Assembly: GCF_963576675.1 (NCBI RefSeq)
Contig: NC_088918.1
Coordinates: forward strand, 36,613,501 to 36,677,500
From: Euphorbia lathyris
Taxonomy: Eukaryota; Streptophyta; Magnoliopsida; Malpighiales; Euphorbiaceae
Direction of reading: 5' to 3'
DNA length: 64,000 nucleotides
Positions within the stretch are counted from its first letter, which is position 1, and the number at the start of each line of letters is the position of its first letter. The notes beneath the pieces are model-generated. The model saw nothing but the letters and a program-made list of their open reading frames with translations, had not been told where the DNA came from and made no database searches. Shown piece by piece: positions 35,393 to 47,975 of this stretch. The position numbers were made by a program, and so were the translations under genes.

Positions 35393-37225
35393 ATGTCGGT
35401 CACAGCAGGTGTAACTGATATTGCCCTAGCTGTCAGGGATAAGCTTAGAGGTAAAATTGGGCAAACAAAAGTGAAAAGGTATTGGCCTGGTAAAGCACCC
35501 GAGTGGGCAGATGATGCTGATGAGGATGGGGATATTAAGATGACTAGGGCAGATGCCCTGGAGAAAGCTTTTCCTACTCGGGAAGATTCTGATGTTGTTA
35601 GGAAAGATGATCCTAGGTTGCGGCGTTTGGCTGAGAGCAAGATTGATAATCGGGAGGAAGTCAGAGCTGATCACCGGCGTATACGGCAAGCTGAGATTAT
35701 TTCAACTGAAGAGGAGGAAACCCGTCGGCAAGAATGGGCTGATATGGAGGAACAAGATGAAGACGCATTGGAAGAAAGAAGAAGAAGAATTAAGGAGAAG
35801 TCCCGACTGAGAGAACTAGAAGAAGAAGGAGCTGGACTCCCACCTGAAGAAGAAGAGGAGGAAGTAGAGGAAGAGGAGGAAGAGGAATCTGAGTATGAGA
35901 CGGATTCTGAAGAGGAAATGATGGGTATGGCCATGGTGAAGCCCATTTTTGTGCCAAAGGCTGAGAGGGAAACCATAGCTGAACGTGAACGTCTTGAGGC
36001 TGAAGAACAAGCTCTTGAGGAAAAGGCAAGGAGGAAGTTAGAGGAGAGGAAGGTGGAGACAAAGCAAATTTTGGTTGAGGAGATTCAGAAGGAGGAACTT
36101 ATTCAGAAGAATCTGGAAATGGAAGCAAGTATTGCTGATGTGGATACTGATGATGAAGTCAATGAGGCAGAGGAGTATGAGACTTGGAAGGTTAGAGAGA
36201 TTGCAAGGATCAAGAGGGACCGAGAGGCCCGTGAAGCAATTTTTAAGGATAAGGAAGAGGCTGAGAAGTATAGAAACATGACAGAGGAAGAGAAGAGAGA
36301 GTGGGATCGGAAAAATCCGAAACAGGCTCCGCCACCAAAGCGGAAGTGGATTTTTATGCAGAAATATTACCACAAGGGTGTTTTCTTCCAGGATAACCCG
36401 GATGACCTTGCTGCCACTGCTGGAACATCTGATATTTATCAGCGTGATTACTCTGCCCCAACTGGAGGAGATAAAATGGATAAATCCATATTGCCTAAGG
36501 TGATGCAAGTCAAGGACTTTGGCCGCAGTGGAAGAACCAAATGGACTCATCTTGTCAACGAAGATACAACTGATTGGAACAATCCGTAAGTTTGCTTCTC
36601 CCAGCAATTTTTTAATTATTTCATGTTTCTATTATTTTCTCTTTAAGCTTTTATCCATATGATTTATTTTTGCTCCTCTAAATTAATAAAGAAATATTTT
36701 TTTGCAGTCCTTTTGAAATTTTTGTCCCCATAATTTGGGACAATAACTCCATATTACTGAAATTAGCTGAATAATTTGTAGCACCTAGGAACATGGCGGC
36801 TGGTGGTATACCTTCTTATGAGTGTGCTATTTTGCACTTACCTGTTGCTGATATCTGTGATTTGTGTTTGACCAATTTTTATGTATGCACTATTATTTTA
36901 AGTAAAAGGTGTCTAAAACTAAGTCTTAAGTGTTTGATGGTATATTCTTGTAAACTGGAACCTCGGACACCAGATACGAAGTTATTGCATAACTGTGTAA
37001 CATTAAAGGGTTAGAACTACTGTTAATATTGGCTTCATAAGAATTTCATCTCCTAGTTATTCTTTTTTTGTCAAGCTGTTTAACATTGGTTCCTGTTTGA
37101 TTTGCAGGTGGACATACAACGATGCTCTTCGTGCAAAATACAATACAAAAATGGCCGGAATGAACGGAGCTATAGCTAGACCCAGAGGCAGCAAGAAGTT
37201 GAAGGATTGGGATAATAGACGATAA
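35393..37225 (+). CDS. MFAP1: MFAP1 spliceosome component, copy 2 (436 aa)
   Basis: Same product and structure as copy 1. Coding exons are 35393-36585 and 37108-37225, again splitting a Pro codon. The preceding non-coding exon part starts at 35311 after CTTAG. All MFAP1 landmarks are present: KRYWPGKAPEWADDAD, the acidic tract, PIFVPKAERE and the C-terminal WTYNDALRAKYNTKMAGMN. Differences from copy 1 include EEEGAGLPPEEE in the acidic tract, KQAPPPKRKWIF in place of KQALQPKQKWNF, and an extra residue near the C-terminus (KDWDNRR). No lesion is visible. Confidence 0.92.
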
Positions 37226-37462
37226 ATTACAAACAGAGGCCATTCTTGTTTATAACATCTTTAACGCAAATGGAACAAATGAATTCCACTACTTTATTAA
37301 CATCTGCATTAGTTTTATTACATCTGACTGAAGTTTGGAATGTGACAGATGCCCTAAATGAACTTCAGTCAAAAACCTCGACTGAAGTTCGGAATGAGGC
37401 ATTCTGCTTTGCACTTAGGAGGGATCATTCCCATGATATGATTCAACATCTTAGTACACAAC

Positions 37463-37690
37463 CTATAATGGTGATCTTCTAGTAACCGAATGTATTGCTC
37501 TATTGTATGCAAACTCCGCCTGTGCTACTGCAAAATCCCAAGTTCTTAGGTTATTTTTGCATATACTCAGAAGATTTCCCACCGTTATGTTCACAATCTT
37601 TGTATGACCATCGATTAAGGACGAATAAAACAATGCCCAAAGAGTGCCAAAAATGGCCAAGGAACATGAAATTGCGTCAGCAATTATGCT
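37463..37690 (-). pseudogene. Ty3/Gypsy integrase fragment
   Basis: The minus-strand frame 37463-37660 contains [12 protein letters not shown] and [17 protein letters not shown]. These match the end of the Gypsy integrase core (DGQTEVVN...AYNRAVHSAT...SPF). The segment before DGHT is shortened, and further stops follow after SPL. It is an isolated scrap just downstream of MFAP1 copy 2; no LTR or other pol domain is nearby. Confidence 0.75.
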
Positions 37691-37946
37691 TGAGTCTCAA
37701 TTATTGTTGTTGAATAAATTGATGATAACAATTAGGAGGCATATCCATTGAAGAAAAGGTAGTATGAAATAAAATATTCTATCAAAAAAAAAAGAAAGTA
37801 TGAAATAAAATATTCATTGATCTTATAAGATATACTATGTTGTATTATGTTTGTAATGCTAATTTGATAAGCACTAAGATTATAATTATGTTTATAATGC
37901 TAATTTAATATGCGCTAAGATTATAATATACAATTATGAAACCAAA

Positions 37947-40900
37947 TCTATACTATATATAATTATGGAAGCAGAGAGAAATGAGAAGAAGTGTTTTAGA
38001 GGTCTTTTTGATGAGTTGTCAACGTAGTAAAAAAATCAGATTAAAAATATTTAATTAATTAAAAATAAATCTTTAATTAATTAAAAAACAAATTTATATT
38101 TATAATATATTAAATAATTACTAGCCTATTAATTAAAATAATAAAGAAAGCAAGAGTTACGGGAAGATGAAAAAACACAAAGCAAAGGAAATCCAAAAGT
38201 CACAAATAAACTTCTATATAAAGCATGATAGACAGTATTCCACCATTATATTCATTGGTCACGATAGATAATATTATATTTCTGAAGGTAAATATTCGAT
38301 TTTTTTCATATGTTGTAGTTATTTTGTTCTCAATTATGTTGTTGTTTTATTTTTATTAAACAATAGTTGTTATAGTTTCATCTTTCAGATTCATTTCTGT
38401 TGTTACCCAGGTTCTATACCTCTCGCTATCTTATCCATATTTTTTTTATTTGCCTTTTTTTTCCAAACTGATAGCTTCAATTGAAGAAATCCGACAGAAA
38501 TAGAAGATGCATGAACAACCAAAACCGGGAAACACAAAAGTGTCAAAAATTACAAGAAATTCTTATGTTTCTCAAGGTAATTATTCGATTTTTTTTTCAT
38601 ATGTTGTAGTTATTTTTGTTCTCAATTGTGTTGTTGTTTTCTTTTTATTAAATAATAGTTGTTATAGTTTCATTTTTCAGAGATGAAATTCCATTTCTGT
38701 CGTTACCCATGTTCCATACCTCTCGATACCTTATCCATGTTTTCTTTTTTATTTATCTTTTTTTTGAAAATGACTAAAATAAAGATTTTGTAAATTTGTA
38801 TTCTTTTTTAGTATATGTTGCTAGGTGTTATCGTTTTGATTGCTAACTCTTAATTAAAATTTAGATTTTCGGCTTTATATGAACTCAATTTTTGGCTTTC
38901 TCAATTGTGTTGTTGTTTTATTTTTATTAGACAATTGTTGTTATAGTTTCATCTTTCAGAGATGAAATTCCATTTCTGTCGTTATCCAGATTCCAAACCT
39001 CTCGCTAACTTATCCATGTTTTCTTTTTTATTTATTTATTTTTCAAAATGACTAAAATAAAGATTTTGTATATTTGCATTCTTTTTTAGTATATGTTCAT
39101 AGGTGTTATCGTATTGATTGTTAACTCTAACTAAAATTTAGATTTTCGGCTTTTTATGAACTCAATTTTTAGTTTTAATTGAAGTTAGATTAATTTTTCT
39201 AATTCGGAACATGTTGAAATCCACTCATTTTTTTAGTTTGAGTTTAGCTAATTGATATGGATTGTATTTTTTATTTTTATGCATTTTGGTACAAATAGAT
39301 ATAAAGTTTCACACGATAGTTGTTCATTAAAGTTTGAGATATATTAAATAAAATATTAAAGAGATATTGGAATATTATACTTACAATGAAGTTTATTTCA
39401 ATATAAATTATGTTATATTATTATTATTATTATCAAGAAGTTATTTTTTCCCAATTTTCTAGACAAGGAGATTGTAAGCGTCTAATACGCTTGATAAGAT
39501 GTTTATTCTTGAAGAATGTGGATTATGCTAGATACGAATTCAAAATCAAAGTAAATAAAAATAAATTTTGATGCTCAAAATCCTAAAAATGTACATTAAT
39601 TATGGATATTGAGATAATTGCTTTTGCAACATTGGCTTATATAATTTTCAACTATTATATTATGGTTCTAACAAAATTGTTAGTATTTCAAGAGTTTTTA
39701 ACAGATGAAAATGAAATATGATCATAGGACAAATTATTGAAAAATATTAATTAAAAAAATATTATTATTTGAATCTCTTCAAATTCTCAAATGTTGAGCA
39801 TAATGATTATAATTAATATAATTAATTTCACGTATTAATTATAAAACGTTTTTTTTTGTACTGAGTGGTTACAATTGCGATTTAATTCTATTTAACTAAA
39901 ATTAATTTATGGACTTAATACTTCATTAAGAAAAAAATAAAATGTTTAATTAAGGGGCAAAAAATATTTTCACTCTCCTCTTTATACGCTTATGTCTCGA
40001 CATTCTCTCTTATTTTCAAAAAAAAAAAAAACCCGAGAGAAAGATGGTTCTCTCCTAATTATCTTTTTCGTCCCTTCATTTTTTTTTCAATTCTTATGTT
40101 TGTTTTTCTTACTTACAAAATTCAAGAATATATAATTATTAGAAAATATTAATGAAGTCAAATAAGTGATATCTGCGAGTATGACCGATATTCTATATAG
40201 TGAAAGAATGAAGAACAAATTGATCGAATGTCTTGATGAGATATTACGAGATGAAAATAGGAGAAATTATCATTTTAAACTGATTCAATTAGATATATTG
40301 GGTTATTGTAGCAGAATAAATAATTGAATTCGAATACTTGATGATCATGAAATTCTATCAACCAAAATAATTATCATCAAGATGAATTTGTGACTAATTC
40401 TTACGAATTTTATTTTTTTATATGTAACATATTGAATTGATAAAGTTTATTCATATGCAACATTAGAAAAGTATTGATTGTAATAGTTTATAGAATAATA
40501 TATTGATGTTGCTTCCATTTTAACATAGATTGTAATTCTTTTGTATCGTAGATATAATATTTAATTTTAATTATAGTTTAATTCAATTTTTGTTTAACTT
40601 ATATTGTAATTCTTTTGTATCATAAATATAATATTTAATTTTAATTATAGTTAATTCAATTTTTGGTTTTTTTATTATATTCTAATATATTTCTTAATTA
40701 ATCTGTTATTTTATTATTTGTTTCACAGAATATTTGGAATATGAAAATGTATTAAAATTCCTAAAAAGTACACATCATTGAATTTTGTAAAAATAAATAA
40801 ATCATTCATCTTTAGTTAAAATTCCATAAAAAAAGTAGTCAATTATTTTTAAAATTAATTTAATTTGAATTATCATTAAAAACTATATATTAATTTCAAA

Positions 40901-41027
40901 TATACATAATATAATTTTTTTTTATAGCATGATATAAAATTATTTAAAAGTAAATATGTCAATTTATTTATTTATCTAAATTATATAAAAGTTTCATACC
41001 CCGTGAATCGCACGGGTTTTCGACTAG
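37947..41027 (+). mobile_element. Non-autonomous Helitron, 3.1 kb
   Basis: The 5' end is TCTATACTATATATA, preceded by A. The 3' end is CTAG at 41024-41027, followed by T. A 3' hairpin, CCCGTG-aatcg-CACGGG (41000-41016), lies 7 nt before CTAG. Insertion between A and T without duplication, TC...CTAG ends and the subterminal hairpin are the Helitron hallmarks. There is no Rep/helicase frame, so it needs a partner. The interior is AT-rich with tandem repeats. Confidence 0.85.
38287..39190 (+). repeat. Tandem repeat inside the Helitron (about 300-bp units)
   Basis: Three partial units share CATATGTTGTAGTTAT (first two), TCAATTGTGTTGTTGTTTT-like, GTTATAGTTTCATCTTTCAG and CCATACCTCTCG-like words, beginning near 38287, 38577 and 38895. 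The second and third also share a tail with ACTAAAATAAAGATTTTGTA and TTAGATTTTCGGCTTT. Each unit has the look of a short intron (GTAA... to TTTCAG). Confidence 0.65.
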
Positions 41028-41365
41028 TTCCTAATAAAAACAACTCCATGAATGCATATTTCAAGCTGTAAATACTCTCGTGATAAGTCATAAATCACAT
41101 AAAATATATTCTCTTGTGATAAGTTATAGTAATTAATTTTTTACATAAAGTATATTCTCTCGTGATAAGTCATAATTAATTTTTATTTTGACACAACGTA
41201 ATTCTTTTAATTAATTAGTAAACATTTTTTTTGGTAGGAAATGAATTAGTAAATATGCAATCTCATTAAGTATATTCTTTTATTTTATTATAAAAATTAT
41301 ACTTTTTTATTTTAAATTATTATATAATATGAAAAAATTTGACTTTTGGTATAATCTGTTAAATA
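41028..41365. other. Spacer with short tandem repeat
   Basis: No gene. CTCGTGATAAGTCATA-type units recur about three times at roughly 41080-41180. Confidence 0.5.
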
Positions 41366-41581
41366 CTCCTTGTATTTTATAAGATATAAGCCGTTTAAGT
41401 TTTCTATGAAAATTAAAAAGAATGATTGATTTAATTTTAACATTTGTTTCCTAATTTTGTTTTCATTCAATGAAAAAGTTCATTTATAGTTTTTAATTAC
41501 TACTGCTTATTTATAGGATTTTTTTTTTTTGAAATATGAAAAATAATTGATTATAATTTTTCTAATTAAAAATGGATGGAG
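41366..41581. repeat. Stowaway-like MITE, TSD TA
   Basis: Ends CTCCTTGTATTTTATAAG and the inverse of AAAAATGGATGGAG, flanked by TA (41364-41365 and 41582-41583). CTCC(N)TYC..TTTT ends and a TA duplication are Stowaway/Mariner features. Confidence 0.65.
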
Positions 41582-41784
41582 TAATAATAAAAATATAAAT
41601 AATATACGAAATTAATATGATAATAAAGAAATAACATATGAAAATAATAATAATTTTGGGATTGAAAATAGATTTCTGGATTGGATTGGGCAGAATCATA
41701 AAAATAGAATTGAGAAAGAGCAAAATGAAGTTTGTTAGGAAGAAAATGGAGCCGAGGTGCCCTAATTCTGTTATCCGAAATCTG

Positions 41785-42003
41785 AAATCAGAACTCAAAT
41801 TCCCAATTCCTATTACACAACGTTCGAACTCCATTCCGCGCTACCCACCCGACGCCGACATTCACCGCCCGCCCACTAGCCATCATTTAGTTCACCGGGG
41901 TCCTTCCATCCTTATTCATCGCCACCCTGAGTTTTGATTCCCGGTTCGCGGCTTCTCTTCCCGCAATGCAATCAAATGTCCTCCCTATCCCTCCTCGATC
42001 TCC
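41785..42003 (+). other. MFAP1: Non-coding first exon region, MFAP1 copy 3
   Basis: Homologous to the first-exon regions of copies 1 and 2, ending CTCGATCTCC before GTAAGT at 42004. A second donor lies near 42059, with AACCCTAAATCC following. Confidence 0.5.
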
Positions 42004-42873
42004 GTAAGTAGCATTGACCGTCATCTCCGGTCACTGGCTCTGAGTTATTGTCATTGAGGTAAGCAACCTAACCCTAAATCCCTAATTCTAATTCCATTAT
42101 ACCCTAAACATCATTCTAGATTCTCTACCGCGCACATTATAAGTCGATTTCAGTAGGCAAGGGTTTTTAGTTTCCATTTTCATCAATTCTTCCCCACTAT
42201 TCCATCAGAATCATTTCAGACAGCCTTGACCATATCTAGTTTGTAAATGTATTAACAACAACTACTTTTGGTGTAATTTGTGCTTGCGTTTATCTTTATA
42301 TATCCTTCAAAAAGGCCAAGGATGATTATCAGGATGCTGAAATGGCGGCCAAGAATGAGAAATTAACGCTAATGGGTATCGTGAATAGTTGAAGATGCCT
42401 AGCAAATTGGATACTACCAAATTAACGCTAGTCTCTAATTATCAACTATTAATATCATTTTATTCAATACTATTATACCTATTAAAAATTTGGTTAAGTT
42501 AATTTGAACAACCCTTAATTTCTATTCAGTTAAGTGATACAGTTAATTTGGTATTAGAATTATATTCAAAATTGGTTTGGTCACGCCCAGCATTATTTGA
42601 AAGCTTTGGTATTTATAATTTCTTAGGTTTTACTTGCCATTTAGTATGTCTGTTCGAAGAGTGTCTAGTGTTAAAGGTGTCTAGAGGTGGTTTTTATTTT
42701 ATACCAATAAGAAAGTGGTCAGTTCTTTTGTGATATAAGCTTTTCTCAGAAATGCTAACATAGTTTTCTATTTATTTTTTTGGGTCTCAGGCAGTGCATA
42801 GACAAGGTAAATAGCGCCTGGTATTGGAGACTAAACAGGCCATCTCTTTTGTTGTCTTGTTTCAGAGGCAGCC

Positions 42874-44875
42874 ATGTCGGTCACAGCAGGTGTAACTGAT
42901 ATTGCCCTAGCTGTCAGGGATAAGCTTAGAGGTAAAATTGGGCAAACTAAAGTGAAAAGGTATTGGCCTGGTAAAGCACCTGAGTGGGCAGATGATGCTG
43001 ATGAAGATGGGGATATTAAGATGACCAGAGCAGATGCCCTGGAGAAAGCTTTTCCTACTAGGGAAGATTCTGATGTTGTTAGGAAAGATGATCCTAGGTT
43101 ACGCCGTTTGGCTGAGAGCAAGATTGATAATCGTGATGAAGTCAGAGCTGATCACCGTCGTATACGGCAAGCTGAGATTATTTCAACTGAAGAGGAGGAA
43201 ACCCGTCGGCAAGAATGGGCTGATATGGAGGAACAAGATGAAGATGCATTGGAGGAAAAAAGAAGAAGAATTAAGGAGAAGTCGCGACTGAGAGAACTAG
43301 AAGATGAAGCTGCACTCCCACCTGAAGAAGAAGATGAGGAAGTAGAGGAAGAGGAGGAAGAGGAGTCTGAGTATGAGACCGATTCTGAAGAGGAAATGAT
43401 GGGTATGGCCATGGTGAAGCCCATTTTTGTTCCAAAGGCTGAGAGGGAAACCATAGCTGAACGTGAACGTCTTGAGGCTGAAGAACAGGCTCTTGAGGAA
43501 AAGGCAATGAGGAAATTGGAGGAGAGGAAGGTGGAGACAAAGCAAATTTTGGTTGAGGAGATTCAGAAGGAGGAACTTATTCAGAAGAATCTGGAAATGG
43601 AAGCAAGTATTGCTGATGTGGATACTGATGATGAAGTCAATGAGGCAGAGGAGTATGAGGCTTGGAAGGTTAGGGAGATTGCAAGGATCAAGAGGGATCG
43701 GGAGGCCCGTGAGGCAATTTTTAAGGATAAGGAAGAGGCTGAGAGGTATAGAAACATGACAGAGGAAGAGAAGAGAGAGTGGGATCGGAAAAATCCGAAA
43801 CAGGCTCCGGCATCAAAGCAGAAGTGGAACTTTATGCAAAAATATTACCATAAGGGTGCTTTCTTCCAGGATAACCCAGATGACCTTGCTGCCACTGCTC
43901 GAACATCTGATATTTATAAGCGTGATGTTTCTGCCCCAACTGGAGAAGATAAAATGGATAAATCCATATTACCTAAGGTCATGCAAGTCAAATACTTTGG
44001 CCGCAGTGGAAGAACCAAATGGACTCATCTTGTCAACGAAGATACAACTGATTGGAACAATCCGTAAGTTTACTTCTTCCAGAACTTTTTATAATTATTT
44101 CACGTGTCTATTATTTTCTCTTCTTTAAGCTTTATATCCTTAAGGCTTTGTTGTTGTTGTAGAGCTTATATCCTTGTGTTTCTATTTTTGCTCTAAGCTA
44201 ATAAAGAAGTTTTTTTTGCTGTCCTTTCAAAAAAATTGTTCCCACATGTTGGGATCATAACTCCATATTACTGCAATTAGTTGAATAATTTGTAGCTGTC
44301 TGGGTATGAACATGATTGGTGCCTGGTTGCATATCTTATTTGAGTTTGGTATTTTGCACTTTGCTGGCACTGATATCTGAAATTTGTGTTTGACCAATTT
44401 TTACCTATGCACTATTATTTTGAGTAAGGTGTCTAAAGCTCCAACATGATGTTGTAAGTGTTCGTTGGTATTTTCTTGTGGATTGAACCTCTGACACCAG
44501 ATGTGATGTTATTGTATAAATGTGTAACATTAAAGGGTTAGAACTACTGTAGATTAAAATCAGTTGCACTTTGTTTGTGGATACAACTGTTAATAGTGGC
44601 TTCATAAGAATTACATATCTCCTAGTTATTATTTTGTTTCAAGCTGGTTTTTTCCCCTATGAGGTTATATGGCTCTCGAAGAAGGTGTTTAATTTGGTAT
44701 ATAAAATTTGGATAGAGGAGCTTTTGCAGTTTCTAACATTTATTCCTGTTTTGATTGCAGGTGGACATACAACGATGCTCTTCGCGCAAAATACAACACA
44801 AAAATGGCTGGAATGAACACATCTATAGCTAGACCAAGAGGAAGCAAGAAGTTGAAGGATTGGGAAAGACCATAA
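42874..44875 (+). CDS. MFAP1: MFAP1 spliceosome component, copy 3 (434 aa)
   Basis: Same product and structure as copies 1 and 2. Coding exons are 42874-44063 and 44761-44875, with the Pro codon split at the junction. The preceding non-coding exon part starts at 42791 after TCTCAG. It has one codon fewer than the others in the acidic tract (LEDEAALPPEEEDEEV). Other differences include NRDEVRAD in the N-terminal half, AMRKLEER, KQAPASKQKWNF, TARTSDIYKRDVSAP and a Pro as last residue (KDWERP). The frame is fully open, consistent with a functional gene. Confidence 0.92.
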
Positions 44876-45010
44876 ATTACAAACAGGGGGCCATTCTTAT
44901 TATATCATCTTGATGGCCTTTGAATTACTCGTTAATAATTGCTAGATTCATAGCAATTATTTCCTGTACAACTTGCGTGGATGTGCTGTTTGAAGTGGCA
45001 TTTAGATGAT

Positions 45011-45269
45011 GGACAATGCTAAATGGATAGAAAAAATGGGGATAGAATGGATAGAATGAGTTAAAATATCATAATTACCCTCCATAAAATAAAATTAGGT
45101 TTTCTTTTATTTATTTGTAGTCATGGGAACTTACAAATTAAAATAGTATTTAATGTACTAGTAGTATTGAATCATTAATAGAATATAAAAATAAAAAAAA
45201 TAAAAATATTTCAAAAGGGCATTTTGGTAGGATTTTTTTTTCTATCCCTTCTATCCGGATAGCTTTTCC
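45011..45269. repeat. Short MITE, TSD tttagatgat
   Basis: Imperfect terminal inverted repeats GGACAATGCTAAATGGATAG and the inverse of CTATCCGGATAGCTTTTCC. TTTAGATGAT occurs on both sides (45001-45010 and 45270-45279). A 9-10 bp duplication points to Mutator-type mobilisation. It lies just downstream of MFAP1 copy 3. Confidence 0.75.
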
Positions 45270-45279
45270 TTTAGATGAT

Positions 45280-46006
45280 ACTGTTAGATTAGCAATGTGT
45301 AAATCTTTTTGCCTACTTCATGTAGAAGCTGTGTCTGCACAAAGCACATAGCATCAGAAAGCAGTTCTTGTTTGAGACAAGGTATCCCCTTTTCCAATTA
45401 TTTCCCCATAAAATAGACTTTCTTGGTCTTCCTGCTAGAGTTTTTAATAATGCCCTTGGTATTTACATTTTAAAATTAAATGTCAAATTGCCCTATCGAC
45501 TCCTTTGATGTAGGAGCACGAGGTCGATTTTATATATAGAAGTTTGAAAAAATTATAACTCAGTTTGTATTAAGTGAAATTCAGGCTGTTTATATCTGTT
45601 TTTAGGAAAATTTATAAAACTAACCCAATAATATTGGGGAGGTTCATTTACATTTTGGATCTATTTCAACACATGCCACAAAACTATATGCTTACAATAC
45701 TCTTAGTATATGTATATAACAACTAATAACACAACACAAAATCACAATTCAAGCTTCATTTTTTTTTTCTTATCTCCTTTCATTCAAGCTTCATCTCCAA
45801 CATCACTTTCAAAAAACAATTCAAGCTTATTGTTGATTCTCAACATAATGTAAGCTTTTGTTCATTTAAATACATAATAATTAAATGCAATTGGTAAATA
45901 TATGTAGTTGTAATTAGGTTGAAGTTAATTCTAAGTTAGTCGAATTGTGAAATAATTTAACCTAGTTTTCTTCACTTTGCATATTGTCAATTGCGAACTT
46001 CTTAGC
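45280..46006. other. Spacer, no gene recognised
   Basis: AT-rich. From about 45900 onward it carries the first copy of a local repeat (TAGTTTTCTTCACTTTGCATAT ... CTTAGCCC) that recurs near 47870. Confidence 0.5.
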
Positions 46007-46011
46007 CCGGT

Positions 46012-47677
46012 TGTCACACCCGACCCTAAATGACCTCAATCGGCATCGGACGTGAAATAGAAAGATCACAATCAACACTTAGGAGTCTCCAACCTCGCCT
46101 AATCGGTCGATAACCTTCTCTATATCTTGTACTTTATCACCTAAAAACAGTAAAACATTTAAAAACGTGAGACAAAAATCTCAGTAAGAAACTATCCGCT
46201 ATAAAAACCAACTTTACTTAACATAGCTACATATATACCTTTAGAAAAAGATTTAATCAAAACATTATTAAATATACTCAAAACCAAAGTTCATAATATA
46301 GTCAAAGTAATAAACCAAAAACCAAAAATATATAATTTTGTATCGACTCTTGAGTTCAAAACCTTATTAAATAGTATAATCAAATAAGCGTTTTATCAAA
46401 CCCAAATCGTAATCAATAAAACGTAAAACCTTATACCAAAATCAATCATAACGGAAAACATAATCCAAATGAACTTAAAACATTGTATCCATCCTCGAGT
46501 TTCTCCCCTTAAGTATCAATCCATAGCCACATATATAGTCGAGACGTCTCTTAACATTGCCTATCCCATATGGTCTTACCCGACACTTCTTTGCCATACC
46601 CAATAGGTCTTTTAAACTGTGTACACAGGCCATGTCCCTCACTGAACATGGTCTTCAAATATGGAACCACCGATCCGGATAGCTCTCGATGGATATAAAA
46701 TCATAAAATCATAAAATCATAACGTGCTCAAATATTCTTTCACAATCAAATTCCAAACTATTTCATAACCAAAAATCATTTGGCTTCAATTAGCACTTTT
46801 GTATGATAAAAATCATATTTGGACTTCAATCCAAAATAAGAACAATAATAACCGCAACAGATTTCTCAATCCAAAAACAATTCGTAAGAAATCATCAAAT
46901 TCATTTTGTTCAATATAGATTTATATTGAAACCAAAAACATATATGTATATATGCAAATCAACCAAATTAAGCCTTAAATCAACATAATCGAGTAAAATC
47001 TGAAATTCACATAGAAGCATAAGCAATAGCTTCATTTGAACCGTAATTTCACAATAAAAAGCAAAATCAGGAAAAACCCCAATTTGAAATTCCTGCATAA
47101 CCCTAAAATATCAATTTCTGAAACTTCTTTGATTATATATATATATATCTGTATACATAAAACTCAAAATATAGTTGATAGTTACTTACCTTGGCTATTA
47201 ATTGAAAACCACAAACCCGTTCAATTCTCCTCTAAATTCTGTCTAAGCCATTTCCCTCCAACCATTGCCGAAACTCAAAAACTCTTCGGCTTATGCATAA
47301 AGATGCTATGTTTCCAATTTTGAGTGATTCCGACGGTCGAATCTCCGTAAATCAAAGAAACGGTGGAGAAACGATGAAGAACGGATAATGATGAAAGAAG
47401 AAAAAGGAAAAGAAAAAGAATGAGAAAAGAAAAGTAATGAATGTGATCATCTCTGGAACATTTCGCATATACTTATTCAAATTCGGTAAATATTTCGTTT
47501 GGTCCTCCATCTTTATATCATCTTTAAAAATCATTCTAAACTTTTAATTTACACATAAAACCATCGAATTAACCCCAAACTTTTCCTATAACACCAAATT
47601 AATATCACACGCCTAATAATTATAATATATACTAATATTAAAATATAAATTCTAGAAATTTAGTCACGGACGTGACA
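46012..47677. mobile_element. Solo LTR (1666 bp), TSD ccggt
   Basis: Begins TGTCACACCCGACCC and ends GTCACGGACGTGACA, i.e. TG..CA ends with a TGTCAC/GTGACA inverted pair. CCGGT flanks both sides (46007-46011 and 47678-47682), the 5-bp duplication of LTR elements. A nearby copy of the flanking repeat at 47870-47960 has the uninterrupted site. There is no internal coding region, so it is a solo LTR, most likely of a Ty3/Gypsy element. Orientation unknown. Confidence 0.8.
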
Positions 47678-47975
47678 CCGGTTGAGAACTAACTTTTAAT
47701 ATTATTATTATTATTAAGCAATTTGAATACATTGCAAAATAGTTGATAAAATTGCAATTCGCATTTTAGGAATTGCGGAATTCTAATCACACTTGTGAAT
47801 TATCCATTGTGGTTTAGTTGCATTGCAATTGCTAGCTGAGTTTGTCAAAATGCGAAGTTAATTCAACCAAGTTTTCTTCACACTTTGTATATCGCTAATT
47901 ATAAAGCTCTTAGCCCAATTGCAAACTAACTTTTAACATTACTATTTTCGCAATTTGAATAAATTGTGAACTGTT

